A stretch of DNA of 64,000 nucleotides from Pampus argenteus (GCA_036937835.1 CM072877.1:16670001-16734000), one strand, 5' to 3'; counted from the stretch's first letter, positions 38,850-53,125 are shown. A program made the numbers and translations. The notes: generated by a model from the letters alone, not told the origin.

Positions 38850-39414
38850 CTAACTACGCTGTGGGACATTAGGATCTTCCTGGCTGTTCTCCAGCAGCTC
38901 ATCCTCAGAAAAACTGATGTGAAGGCAGGTATCATTCATAGGAGCGGAGAAGGGCAGTTGGTGCTCATTAGTGTCCAAATGTGAGGTGAGGGTTTGGGGC
39001 TCAGCGGGATACGACTCAGCAGTAGAGAGAATGGCTTCACTTCTCTCCTCCAGGGGACTGTCACAGCTACTGGAGGCTGTTAAAAACGTCCCACGGTCGC
39101 CGAACAGGTCGTCGTCGTCACGCAGGGGTGACAGCAGGGACTTGGTCTCGGAACGGACGCCAGAGTCCTCGCTGGCCGAGCAGGAGCTGCTCTCGCCGTT
39201 GCTGAGGGAGTGGAAATCAGCGGACGACAGGGAGCTTGGGGTCATGTCTGGGAACGAGAGGCTGCTGCTGCAGCTGGGGGCCCCGTCATTAGTGATGACC
39301 TCTCCAGGCGTGGGCACAGATGTGACGTCTGACCCCGGAGACAAGGTCCTGCTGGCCCGCTTGCGATTCATGGAGGGTGGAGGAGGGTCGAGTTTGGGAA
39401 TGGTCTGGTTACAC
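38850..39414 (-). CDS. nos1ap: nos1ap last coding exon (C1orf226-like tail)
   Basis: This 565-nt exon completes the lysine codon of exon H and adds 187 residues and a TAG stop. It starts CNQTIPKLDPPPPSMNRKRA. From memory, human C1orf226 has a PRLDPPPPITRKR stretch, which suggests homology. The rest is rich in Ser, Glu and Asp, with DDDDLFGD and SFSEDELLE acidic clusters, and ends NVPQRS. There is no EIAV-type PDZ-binding end. The acceptor is CTCACTTGCAG. The plus strand of this exon is also open for 159 codons, but that frame has no family resemblance. Confidence 0.88.
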
Positions 39415-42400
39415 CTGCAAGTGAGAGAGCAGAAGCACTGGTCAGTCTGACAAAATGCCTTTATTGGTTAACATGTTGAGAATTGTACAGCATGTCCTTA
39501 TTTCGCTCTTTTAGATTCAGTTTAATCATTTTCTCTCTACAGAGCAGGGACATGAAGCCTCAAGCTGGTTCTCAAACATTAAACCCATTAAACTGAGCGC
39601 ACCGTGACGTAAGCTGTTACTAGACAAGACAGTAACTCTCTCTTTCTCTCTGGCTCCCGCATCCCACAACTCCCCTGATGAGAAAATAGAGGGACAGAGA
39701 AAGAAATGGAGCTATAAGAAAGGAGCTAAGGAAGCGAGAAAAGAGCTGCAGGCTTTCTCCTCCTCCTCACACACACACACACACACCAGAAATAACTACC
39801 TTGCAGTCTCCCTGATTGTAGCACAATAATGCCATGACAAGGACACACACACACACACACGCGCACACAAACACACACACAATCATACTCATTCTCCTAG
39901 AAGATGAGCCCTGACACACACCCGCTAACAAGCCTGGCTTCCTCCTCGACTCCTCCCATTTACATTACACTGGTGGCTGCTAACTTTGTTCTGTTGTGAA
40001 ATCTGCTCATATATTTACTGGCTCTGCCTCTGTACGAGGAGGTGATAACAACTACAACTTGTTGTAATGATGCAGGGAAATCATCTACAGAGCCAATTAT
40101 CTGCTCTTTCCATACTAACAAATGGAGTTGAACAGACAGGACTGTGGGGTTGAGTTAACCTCCACTGACCCCAGTGTCACAACCTGAATCATCAGTTTGG
40201 TTGACTGGTACACCACTTTGGTCCAGACTGAAATATCAACAACATATCTACCAGTTATCAACTGAATAGACTGCCATCAAATGTTGGTATATGTAGAAAT
40301 TTGTGGTTCTGGGAGGACGGATCATAATAACTTTGGTAAAACCTCAACTTTTTTTTTTTCCCACATTTTTGGTTTTGGGTGAAATGTTGGAACATCTATT
40401 GGTTGAAACTTGGTATAGACATTAGAATAAATTAGAATAACTTCAGGGATAATGTGTTGGTGTTAGCATTTGGCACAGAGTACAGTTACACAGAGCCTTA
40501 GCCTTGAGTCTACAGCTAAAATTGTTCATTTTGTTAACTTGTCAAAAAGTTAACTGCACATTTAGCCATTATTAACACCGAGTGATAGAGTAGACCGCAG
40601 TGTGGCCCATAAGGCAAAATGAATATTTGAATACCATTGTTTTCTCCTCTTGGATGATAGTTTCTTTTGTGGCTTATACAGACAAACAGTACAGTTTAAA
40701 GCTCGACTCTGCTGTAGTTTCTTGTGCTCATTGTTGAACGTTGCGGTGGACCACAGATGAATTTGCAGCTGCTTTAACGAACAGGCTGCCTCTTTCCTTC
40801 CCAGTCTCATTAACATAACTTTGACTCAGCACTCCTCTTTTCTGTCACGTTGACACCCCTCTCCGCCTCACTGCCCTATCTCCCTCTCCTGGGTTTTTTT
40901 TTTTCTACCTCCCCTTTTATTACTCCATCTTCGTCTCCCTATTCATCTCCCTTTACTTTCATTTAGCCTACCTGCCGAGCGTCTCAGTTGCTGCTGTCTT
41001 TCCTTTCCGGTCTATTTATTTTGGAAGTTCTGTGTCACACAGCTATATAACAAATAAACCCAAGACATGGTATCAAAATATACTGTACAAATTGTAGTCT
41101 TTCGGTGACAAATAACCACAATAAAAATGTTATTTTGAGTTTGAAAATCTGAATTTGGCTTTCTTAGTGTACGGTCTTTAGAGACATGCAGTATTAGAGG
41201 TATCAGATTGCATAAGGTGACTGTATGCTCCTAACATACCACAGATATAAAATCCTCAGGCTGAAAGACGTGAAGGACTGGGATTATAATATTGATAATG
41301 ACACAGTACTCAAATCTTCCAGTGCCCATTATACTATGAGAATGTACAACAGATGCTGTCTAAGTAAAGGAGATGATTAAGAGCTTGTGTGTGACAGCTC
41401 GTGTATATGTATATTCATGTTTATATGAATTCCTGCACCCATCTTCAGTTCAGTATTGAGTGAAAATGACTTGAAATGTGCTTGTGCATGATGTCCATCA
41501 TAGTGAGCAATTCAGTGGGATTTCTATAATTTTGTATTGCATTTAAAAACAAGATTATTTGCCTATTGTTTGTCTTTTGGATTTATTTTTATTAATCCAG
41601 TTCTGGTCTGATTGAATGTAATGTGTTGACTATGTATTGCCAGCCACAAAACTGAATACATTTATTTTCATACACCGTTTTTCTACTGGCTGCTGGTCAA
41701 ATGCATCAAACAGTATGTGAGACGTCTGATGCTGTGTGCCTGACACTGGCTTTTATTACATTAAAGACATGATTAAAGACATGCAGTTGACAAAAACTAA
41801 TGATTTTGTGCACACACACACAAACTCAACTGTAACACAGTGAAGTGCATCTCTTCTGCCACTGCTCTACTATTCAGGCTGAACCAACACTGACGATATA
41901 ATCTTGACTAGAGCATCTCTTCTATTCTCACAAGTGAGTCCAGCAAAGTGTGGAAAACACAGACAGTGCTACCGTGCATGAGACAGTGCGATTCACTGAT
42001 TAACATGATGCTAATGTGGCTATGAATTTGCAGAACCACATCCGCATGTAAATGAAGGTTATTATGTAGTCATTAGCAGAGAAATCACTGGTGAGACCAA
42101 CACACGAGCCAACAAACACCCACACTGTTCACCCACCACATGCCCAGTCCCATGCTTGTGCAACAGACACTAGTTCCACATGCTGGTTGTCATGAGTAAT
42201 ACTCACATAGAGAGAGGACAAGGGGGCAGAGAGGAGAAGAGGAGGGAGAGGAGGAGGAGAGGAAGGAAGCTAGGCAGTGGCAGAGAGCTCCCCAGGCTTC
42301 TAGGGAGAGGCAGGCTGGTGCAGCGAACGATGAGAGGGACGGGGACGGGGCGATGGAACACATTAGCTGTGGGTTTAAAGCAGCAGCTGCTGGTTAGGCG

Positions 42401-45400
42401 TTGTTGTGAGGTTCAGTTAGTTTGTTTGAGCAGAATGAAAGACTGAATTGTTGGTATCTCATAGGAAATTGATTGGATGATTAGATGAGGAAGAGGATGA
42501 GCAGAAGAGGGTCCTCGCACCTGTACCAAAGAGAGGCAACAGTTAGACTACAGAGGATCACGGCGCTACAGTATGCAAGCACTGCACTATTGATTTAGCA
42601 GGTTTTAGCCCATTTTATTGGCCTATCAATTTGCTTTGCATTAGTTTAACTCATATTTTCATAACAGAAAACAACGTTCTATTAAATGGAAATAAATCCA
42701 GTGCAGTTAACATAGAGAAAGGCATCTCCCAAAGGTCACTCTGTATGCAGACGACACCATTATGTATATGTTAACATCTAATCTGAAATTCATTTCAAAT
42801 TTATGTTGATATTTGTGATTTGAAGTCAAGTTGCTTTTGCTTCTGGTGTTTACTCATTACTCTCAATACATTGATTTTGTTATAGCTTTTATTTACTACA
42901 TGTCTTTTTTTCCCTCTCTGTATGCACCACCTTATGGTAAATGATGGTAAAATGTAATGTCAGGACCCTCTTTAAAAGATGAAATGATGATGCTTCTCTA
43001 AAAGGCTTTGTCTGTAAACTATAAATGTATGCAAGGTGAAGGAATTGGTAATTGTATTTTTATTTTATTTTACAGTGTTGGCATCCAAATCAAAACGGCC
43101 TGTACGTTGTGTGTCCCTCCCACCATCCTCTCTGTGATTGTCTACAAACTTGTACCACCAGAATTTCATCTTCATATAACATCCTGCACATTTTAGTAAA
43201 CTAAAAAACAACTTACAGGGAGCTAAAGAGACAGAAAATCTAGATTTTTTTTTGAATGTCAAAGTAGCATTTAAAAACTATTTTTACAACATTTTCGTTT
43301 CCTTCTTATTTGTGTTTTCTTAGAAGTAACTCCAATGGTGTTGACTGTGAGGAGTTTCCTAACTTTGTACTATACCCGTTTATTCCCCGGCTAATTAAAT
43401 GTTACGTGGAAATCAACATAGAGACTAAAGCAGCAAAGGTGTTTTAGCAGTTCAGACAAACCTCCCATGGTGTGTGCCGTTACATATGACTCATAATCAC
43501 AGCATGCTTAAATACTTCATCATTCAGTAAATAAGCAGAGCAATCCATAGAGTGGCATGACAAAATAGCAACGCTTTCTAATTTCAAAAACAGACACAAA
43601 TTGTCAGTTGTATGTAACTATTGAGCAACATGAAAGAAACAAGTAGGAGGTTTTTTACTAAAATCTGGCATCTTTCTTTTGTAAAGAAAAATTAACTCAC
43701 AACACCCATCTGAGTGTGTGTGGGATGTTTGAGCATGTGGGTGGATAAACGCTATAAGAGTACAACAGGAATAGCAAAGAGTCTGCAAAACTTAAATATT
43801 TCAAGCAATCATATTCTAAAAAGCAACCGACTGACAGGCCGACTTTCCAGCACTCCAGGTATCACATTCCACCCGGCGTCAGTCTGAGAACACGGACAGT
43901 AAATCTTACAGCAAACCTCTTTAAATCAACAGTTTATATCTCTGTACAACGGCGCGTAGCAGTGTGTAAATCCATCTGACAGAAGTAGCTCCGCCCAAAC
44001 GCCTGGAAACATCATTCGTTACAAATCCGTGCTATTAAATTACTTACTGGCCGACGAGGCTGCTGGTGGAGGTCTGACGCACGGACGATTATATTAATGA
44101 TGAAGAGGGGAAAACAAAACAATATAAAAACAATAAAAAAAAAAAAAAAAAAGACAGAGGGAATGGGCCAAACACAAGATAGATCAGGAAATGTGATGAT
44201 GCACCATATAATACCATCAGAGAGAAAGAGTGTCCATAACAACGAAGGAAAACATGACTCACTTGTGAATAACATATACTTAGACGTAGGTGTTCATATA
44301 CTGTAAGCTGGTCACCATATGTGCCAGTTTTGGTTCTGTGTGGGCATGCTGCAGTTTTTTTTTTTTTATATATGTCAGATGAAGAAGAGGTTGATGACTC
44401 AATGTTATGCCCACAAAATGCCCACAAATGCACACAAATGCCCTATTTTAAGTCTACTTTTACATCCTCTTTTGATCCTACTTACATTTTAAGTTAGTTG
44501 TGTACAGAGTGATTCACTACTTGGTTACGGTAGATATATTGTTCAGTGCACCATATGCAATGATCAAATAAGAGAGTCTAGGGGCCAGCTGGAGAGCACA
44601 CATGGCTATAGCATGGTCTATGTTTGAGGAGTGTGATTTAAAGGGAACGTGTCTTGTACATTTTTAAGTCTATATTTACTGGTAAATTACATTATATCAC
44701 ATCATATCCTGATTTATAGTTCAAAAAAACTTAAACTTTACATTTATCTTATACAGGCACTCTATGCAGCTCCTCAACCTCTGAGAAAGAAAGGTACAGG
44801 AAGGAGGTACAGGACGAAGAAATGGAGGAAGAGAGATAGTGAGAGAGGATGGCAGAGAAGCATCTGTCTGGCAGTTCACAGAACATAAAATAAGGCCACT
44901 CAGGCTGTAAACATTGATTCGCTGGGGAAATCCAGAAAACAAAAGCAAATGGAAGCAATAAAATTTGCAGTCGATGGGGGAGGGCGTGTACAGGAGTGTG
45001 ACTGAGCCAAAGGTAATGTAAAAGAGTTTGGCGAGGAGGAAACACAATAACACAAAAGAGGTGAAATTTCCATTTCTCCAACCCTCACTAGTTGAGTCAC
45101 ATACTGCAAACTGCACAACACTGCTAAAATCTAAACTTGTGTTTTCTGTGCAATAATAACCCGAGTTTTCTTAAGCCCAGCATAAGCATGTTATGATTAC
45201 TATTTAGATAAAGATGATGTCACCCAGGCAAGGAAGCAAACAAAAAGGGCGGAAAAAGGAGTGGGAGGATGGCACAGAGAGGCGGGAGAATATAAGATGA
45301 CTTGGTGGGACGTTTCTAAGCTACTGCACCTTTTTTTTTTTTTTACGTCTTTGAGACAGAAAATAGAACATGTGGTGGGACAGAGAAGCTCAAAAAATAG

Positions 45401-45846
45401 ATGCTGGTTGTTACATAATTACAAATAAAGGGGAAGGGTCTTCACAAAACACTCCCATATGAAACTAATGTTCAGATGGAAAGATTTAAAGCTCCCTTTT
45501 GTCTTTCCCCTTTATTTTTTTCCCCACTCTCTGCGCTTATATAAAAAGAATAAATTCTGACATATGTAGTGGGGTCGGGTTTCAGGTTGTGAAGGAATGG
45601 GAGATGGGATTGGTTGGGAGTCTGCAGGAAACCACAGGATGTGAGTTTGGCTGTAGGGGCTAAGCTGCAGACTCTGACAAACACATGCAAACAAAGCAGA
45701 CGTACAAAATTACAACATCCACAAGCACAGCGAATACACACTGCACCGCCTGTCGAGTCAATTCCAAATCCTTATTTTTCTTCCTTGTCTGTTCTGAAAT
45801 CAACATTAATATGCTCTCCTTGGAGATTTTGCTGGGGATTGCTTTC

Positions 45847-45877
<31 letters not shown>

Positions 45878-48827
45878 GAGAGAGAGAGATAGAGAGAGGA
45901 AAAAAGGCAGAGGGAAATTAAAAGAGAGAGAAAAGGGAGGATGATGAAAAGAAAAGGATTTCAGAGTTTGTTCTGCTTGATCTTATGTCGTAAATGTTAT
46001 TATTATTATTATTATTTTACCATAGCTGGTGCTCTGCGATGGCTTTAAGGAGATTAAAAGCTCATTAAAATGTAATTACATACTCTGTATATGCATTCAA
46101 GGTAAAGGCAGCTTGGGTATCACTGAGCTCATACATGCCTGCCTCTGGCACTTTAGGCATTAAGTCAAACTGGTGAAGCTACAGTACGGAGAGCACTTTG
46201 CAAGATAAAATGTGCAAGACAGCGAGAAAATACTTTAAACATCCCTAAAAAGCAAAAGCATACTCATACATAAATTATTCAAAAGAAAATCTTTGCATTT
46301 ACTGTGGGTTTTTTTTCCTCTTGACACTTAATTTATAATAATATTTTTTTTTTTTTTGTAAATCTTACTCTCTCACAAGCTTTTTCTGATTCCTTCTTAC
46401 AACTTCAAACCTGATCCCCTCTTTTGTTTGTCTAACCCCAACCCTTTTCTCCCTGTGTTCTGTAATCCCCTGATTACAGTCACACTTTCATTAGCTGCAG
46501 GCTGTTTCTGCTGAGTTGTGCTGTTCTCCACTAATAACACTAAAAGCTACAGGCTGTGTATGTCACTGTGCGGCCTGGTTACCTCAAATACAAACTGACT
46601 GGTACCACTATTAGGAGTGTGCGCACACTTCAATGTGTAACGGCTTCATTGCAAAACAACCTGCCTACATTACACGCTGCAAGTGTTACTTCTTGCGTGG
46701 TGTACAGTACTAACATTGTTTTCTCATGAGAACAAACAGTTCTTACTTTTCATCCATGCTGGCCGAGTTTCTTGGTGTGAATGGAACGATCTCATTGCAG
46801 GAGCTCTCTTTGTTATCAGTTATCCCGTTGGCTCTGATGAAGGGGTCCAGGTCTCCGTTGACTGAAGCAGCTGGTTTGGTGCCGTTTTCCAGGTTGAGCA
46901 GGTTCAGGTAGGACTCAGCGCAGTCCACCTGGCTGGGGGAGAGGGGTGCCGTTTGGAGCGGCCACGCAGGTGTGGAGGTGATGAGCTGGTCCGCTGTCTG
47001 ACTGTAATGATTCTTCAGATTTAGAGAGAGAGCCTTCGCTGATGTAGAAACTGAGCTGCACGGAGACTGTTGGCCATCTGGAACAGACAGACGAGACAAA
47101 ATAACAGAAAGTCATAGATAAAAACAAGATAACGAGAAGAGTCCACCTTTTTATGTTTTTATGCATCTGCGTCGTACTAAGTGCAGACTCTCATCACAGA
47201 AAGGAGTCGGCACTCCGCCAGCCGCGGCACTGAGGTCAGCCACGTCTCAGATTAGCAAGATGATCTTTTTCTATCAGGAGGACTAACATGATTAATACAA
47301 GAGTGAAACATGACGTGTCTGTTATGAAATGTACACACAAACGTACATGTTAAGAAACGTACATACACACACGCACAGCTCTGCCCACTGAATGAGGTTT
47401 TAAATCCACTTTGATTATATAATATGCTATTAGTTTAGGAAAGAGATGCAATCATGTGTAAAATTATACTATTACACACACTTGAAATCATTATTTCTAT
47501 TGTGATATAGTTTTAGTAATCAACAGAGCTGCTCTATGGATGGTTATAACATAAAAACATTTAAACTGGTTTTCTTTACATCTGGAGGACAGGTTTTTTA
47601 TTCTCAGCAGAGATAGAAGTGAAAAAGCTCATCTCACTTAGGTGCACTTGCCACCTGCAGGGTGGGGTTCAATCCAAGCTAACACAACTAACAGTGTAGA
47701 CGACTGTCTACATCCTCCAGTGAGAAGGACTGCAGTACACGGGGGAACCTGACCCGACTTTAGTTCATCTGAGGGATTACACTGTTCCAGCCAGTCACTT
47801 ACTGAGTCTGTTAGCTTGAAGATCCTGTTGTGGCTGCCCTGGTCGTGATGTTTTCGGGCAGTGGTCCTCCAGCTCTTTCAGCTGCTGCACGAGCAGGGCC
47901 AGGTGCTGCAGTAAGTCCCTGTTCTGTAGCAGCAGTTGGTGGACCCGGGCCTGAGCCTCCATACGAGCAGCCGTCTCTGCTGCCATCTGATCTTTCAGCA
48001 GCTGCACCTGTAGTGGAACAAGGTGCATTTGTGTGTGTGTATAACTCTAATTTGATTTATATATAACTGATTTATTCATACGATCAAGACACTAAATCCT
48101 TTGCAACATATGTAAGTAATAGAGAGACAGTTACATCATCATATTTAGTTACATCATTAATGCAGTGCAATGAGATGAATCGAACATAACGTTCTTAAGG
48201 ACATGTGCATTTGTGGCTCTTTAGACGACATTTTAAATAGGAGACATGATTTATCTGTTACTACCTTCAGATGCTTTGTTACAAATGTTTCTGCATTTTC
48301 ATTTCAGCACAGATTGTGTTTTTCAACACAAACACAATGCTGTCCTGCCATAACTATGCTGGTGCTGCCCCCTAGTGGGACAGTATCAGTAAGAGTGTAA
48401 ATCAAAACAACAGCGAGGCTTATTAGAGACTTGAGCAATGACACTAAGACAAATAATGTTCAATAATTTATAATCCATACTGGATTAAGTAAATCTCTGT
48501 CTTCGGGCCCTGGAAGCTTTACGTTTCCACATCACACATTTGTAATCTACGTATAACACAGTAACGGGCTCATAAATATTTTTCAGTTTGGTCATAATGT
48601 ATTTTATCATGAAAGTATTGATATAACGTGTATGATTGTCCGCGTCAGTTTCATACCTGTGCGACGGCCACCTGTGTGTGCTGCTGTTGCTGCTGTAGCT
48701 GCTGCTGAAGAAGCTGTAGATAGTGCTGTGATGCCAGCGGAGTGAGAGACGTAGAGCAAGGGCTGCTGGGAGTAACGCCTTGGGGTGTCACAGTGAAGAG
48801 GGACCTTCGATCAAAGTCCTAACCCCA

Positions 48828-48876
<49 letters not shown>

Positions 48877-51800
48877 ACACACACGACAAAGAACTTTTAT
48901 TTGATGGAAAGAAAATTTACTTTACCGTGACAGTAGCTTGCTCACATCTACCTTCTAAAAGCACTATATGAGTAACTATTTTAAAATTTTAATTCTCTAT
49001 CATATTCCCTGACACACAATGTACCCTCAAAAACCATTAAAGACTCAACGGTTGTCAGCGTTGGCTCTCAGGACTCGCAGTGCTGCCAGTTTAGCTATAT
49101 AATAATAATAATAATAGGGGCTATTGTTGGACAATAGATGGATGTAATTAAAGAACCAGCAGGATAGAAACCAACCAGTCCTCTGAGACCAGGACTGCGA
49201 CCCACTAATCTGGAGTCCCGTTTGCACCCCACAGTAACTCCTCATAATCTCTAAGCTCATTATCAAACCATACACTCCATTTAACTCGCTCTCTTCTCCC
49301 TTGAATTTTAGATGATTTTCTGGATGATCTCCTGGAGAAATAGGTCAGCTTTTCATTTCACCCTCCCCTCTCTCTCTCTCTCTCTCTCTCTCCCTCTCTC
49401 GCTCTCTCTCCCCCTCTCTCTCTAATAGTAGTGACAGAGCAACTGTGTGTTTCTGTCTGCGGGAATGTCAGCACTGAACAGGAGAAATGAGTTTAATTGA
49501 ATTAATCGTTCGTTTAATGACAAGCGAGTGCTACACTTTTGAATGTGTGAAATGTTTATATGAATCTAGGATGACGACAGGTGTTCAAGAGCGCAGCGGC
49601 ATCTCCACAAACAGAAATGTATCAACTCAAAGATAAAAACATAAATTGTATGTCTCTAAAATTCACATATTTTGCAAAACTACTCTCTCTTGGTGCAGCA
49701 GTTCACTGTATATTGTAACTCCACCAACACACCTCTAGAGGGCAGAGTAGCACACTGTATCTGTAACACACTGCACATTCAACTTAGTTTGTCAGAGTGC
49801 ATCTGAGATAGAGAGGCTCCATCAGTATGTCATCAGCTAAATAAGAATAGAAATAGAAAAATTATATGTCAGATGAATCAATCTTTGAGGTCAAAATCGG
49901 CCATTGATGTTTCACACATGCCAAATATGAAGTGACAACATTCACCAATACTGACTCTGACGCCTACCAGGATATTTGCTCAACAACACTTCAAACTTCT
50001 AATGTTGACAAATCAGTTATCAGATCAACAGAAAATGATTCGACAACCATTCTGATAATCAATCAAGTTTAAGTTGTTCTTCGAGAAGAACCATTTGCTG
50101 GTTGGGTTTCGCTGCTTTTGTCTGTTTTATATAGATCATTTGGAAACCAAACATCATGATCAAGACATCACCTCAGGCTCTGGGAAATTGTAAATGACTT
50201 TTTTTTTTTTTTACTATTTACTGACATTTTATAGACAGAATAATTAAATAAACTAATCATTAGCAGCCATTCAAACTATGACTTCAAGAATCTGTCAGTC
50301 GTTTTAACACTTTAGATTGTGTCTGATGTGTTTCTGTTATTTTGTGCACCAGCCACACCTTGTACCATGTACATCTTTACGTCTTCCTTTCTGTCTCTCA
50401 TTACTCCTTCCTCTATTTCTTTCTTTCTTTCTTTCCTTCCTTCTCTCTCTTACTCCTTCCCTTGCTCATTGCTTATCTCCATAGAGCAGATGTTCATGAA
50501 CCCCTCAATGGGATTATGGTGGTGTTTTCTCATAAATGGAAGGAAACAGACTGGGTTTTTTTTTTTTTGGGATTAAGTGTCCCCCTTTTCAAAACCGGGA
50601 AGAATATTCAGGTTTTTCCGATCCCACTCTGTCTTTTAGCAGCGTGATAACAGCACCCAATCCAACCCATGACACACCAAAGCACGTTTGCATCTTTTCA
50701 TCAAGTCACTGTCAAAATATTAGTGAAAGATAATCGTCAGTTGCTGACTTTCATACGGCTGCCAAGTCTAAAACACAGTGAAACAAAAATGAAGTAATTT
50801 TCACCGCATGCAAGAGTGATCAGGTCATTTCATACCTACAGAGTCTACTTAGAGCTGCAGTCAATGCTCTGGTCAGGTCCTGCAGTCTATGACAAAGCAC
50901 TAAACTGTACTTCCCTCAGTTCAATGAGCCATTTGGCAGCACTGTGCTCAGATAATAGCATCAAAAACAACACTAAAGCCAAAGCAATGAATCAAGGTGA
51001 GGCCAATGTCCTGCAGCTACAAAGACAAAAGAAACCTGTGATCATTAAAACCAGGATGTTGCTGCTGGTGTCGGGGATTGAAGGGAACCTCATACAGACA
51101 AATGTGTTTATGTGAGGCTATCTCTAAAAATGTGTAATGACACAGGAAGGAGAAGTCGCTATTATTAATTAACACAGAGAACACGCGTCACTTAAATCAA
51201 AATACTCAGTATATACAGTTGTATACACAGCACAGCTGGAGTTTGTATTGACTTGTGTACATATTTGATCAAATCTGTAACCATTAAAAAAAGAAAAAAA
51301 CTTAATTTATATTTTCTGATTTTAAAATTGCTTTTAATGTTTAGCTGTTGTGGTTTTTATGTACTATCTCATATCATTTTGCTGATTTGATGTTCTTTTA
51401 TGTAAAGTGTCTGAAAAGCACTTTTAAACATTTTTTATATATTATTATTAATCTCAGGATTATAGAAATATAAACACTGTTTCCCTTCATAATGTAGACC
51501 AGGACTGTAACCACTAAATACTAAAATCTCTAAAATCATCCTCAACAATTCACTGTGTGTGTGTGTGTCTCCCAGTATCTTACTATGATGGTCTGTCCAG
51601 GTTTGACCACGTTCAGTTCAGCCAGACTCTGGAGAATTTCACTGACCGCCTTCTCACACAGTGAGGTGCCGGCTGACGGCTCTTCTCCTCCTCGTCTCCC
51701 TACTTGTTTGCCGTCCTCCTCCTCTCGCTCTGCTCCTGTCAGTTTACGAGCTGCAGAGGAATGCACCGAGACAACAAACAAAGCATTACCATTACCTCCA

Positions 51801-53125
51801 GAGTCTACCTTGGTACACTTCTTAAGAAAGTGTTCAGGATATGTTCGTACTCTCTGCCAGCAGCTACATGCATACAGTGAGTGTTTAAATGCATTCGTTT
51901 AGATAACTAAACACTAAATTAACGCTATTTTCAGCACACACAGGTTTTTTTTTTAGCCCTCACACAGCTGTAGCTCAGTACTAGACAACTACTCATTCAG
52001 TGTGTGCAAATTACACTGATTACTGGAAACACTGACTGATGGTTGCTGACGGGACTGATGGGACTGATGGGAATCTGTTTTATCGTTTTACGATCCTCCG
52101 TCCCTACAAAAAATAAAAACGTTCTTTTCCGGATCGGCTCGACGTTGTCCCTAAATTCTCTTTACATCTCTGTATAACCAGACGTCTGTGTTCAGACTGT
52201 TTGATCACTGTGTTAAATTAGTGAGGCAGTGATGTAGTGAGGTTTGACGGCTGTTAAGACACGGTAATAATTACACTAAACACGGTGGAGGTCAAGCTTC
52301 AGCCAGGTCAAAGACGACCAATAAAGGCTCAGAAACACCATGATTTCAACAATAATAATGTTCAGACCAGATGTTAAAGGCGCAATATACGACATTCAAC
52401 GCCATTAGATGTTTTTTTTTTTCATATAGCAGCTAAACGGCTAAAACAGAGAAACTAACTTTATTTGTTTTTCTTTCTTCCATCTTTGAGTAAATGACAT
52501 GCTCATTTGTTTCGGTCTGAGCTGCTGCTCTACTGCGACAGCGACAGGGACTGAATGTCGTATATAGACCCTATTTGTTAGATAGGTCAGTCAGTTGATC
52601 ACTTTGGTCCAGATAGAAATATCTCAACAACTATTGGATGGATCATCATGGAACTTTATACATACATTAATGAACACTACAGGCTGAATCCTGAAGGATT
52701 TGATGATTCCCTGATGATGTTCACTATCACTAGTTTTTGTATGTTCGTTTATATTCACTGTATTTCTTCTGCTTGGCTTACTAACACAAACTAAACTGTA
52801 CACAGAGACTCTCCAAGTTAAACGGATCCCAACTATCAATTCAGCATAATTTTTTTAGGATTGCATTGCTAACTGTAAATGTGTTACTGTAATGTATTGT
52901 AACAACTATTAACATTTAATTAGATTTACAAATGTTTAATGTAAAACTAGATGAAACACATTCTTATTAGGCAGGCCTCACCGTGACTGCTGGGCTCCTC
53001 GGTGGAGTTGTCACTCTGTCCATCAGCCTGTCCGTCTGCATCCTGCTCTGCATGCTGCAGACTGAGCTTGTGGCACACCTCAAAGGCCTGACCTACTGTC
53101 CGCACAATACGCATGGCCTGTGTCT

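Larger units (their letters stand above)
39415..46746 (-). other. 7.3-kb intron between exons H and I
   Basis: This is the largest complete intron in the window. It holds CA repeats near 39770 and 39850, a repeat relic at about 40195-40540, the candidate exon at 42207-42366, a GA repeat at 45847-45898 and a short ATT repeat near 46002. I looked for the canonical NOS1AP C-terminal exons and for a C1orf226 N-terminal exon (KNLGKAMGAKVNDFLRRKE-like) and found neither. Confidence 0.8.
48819..51583 (-). other. intron between exons E and F (2.8 kb)
   Basis: It contains the CA repeat next to the exon F acceptor, a CT tract at 49369-49423, and a relic of the AGGGCTGCAAC element family at about 50030-50270. 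I see no additional exon. Confidence 0.8.
51751..52981 (-). other. intron between exons D and E (1.2 kb)
   Basis: Much of this intron is mobile-element relic: an inverted-repeat element at 52374-52576, followed directly by a fragment of the 'CACTTTGGTCCAGA' repeat family to about 52720. Confidence 0.8.

Noticed and set aside
38971..39450. 159-codon plus-strand ORF opposite the last nos1ap exon
   Set aside because: It is the antisense shadow of the serine-rich exon, whose codon composition leaves the opposite frame open. No family resemblance.
44097..44433. 114-codon minus-strand ORF near a poly-A run
   Set aside because: The frame crosses poly-T coding phenylalanines and has no domain. It lies inside the nos1ap intron without phase-compatible splice sites.
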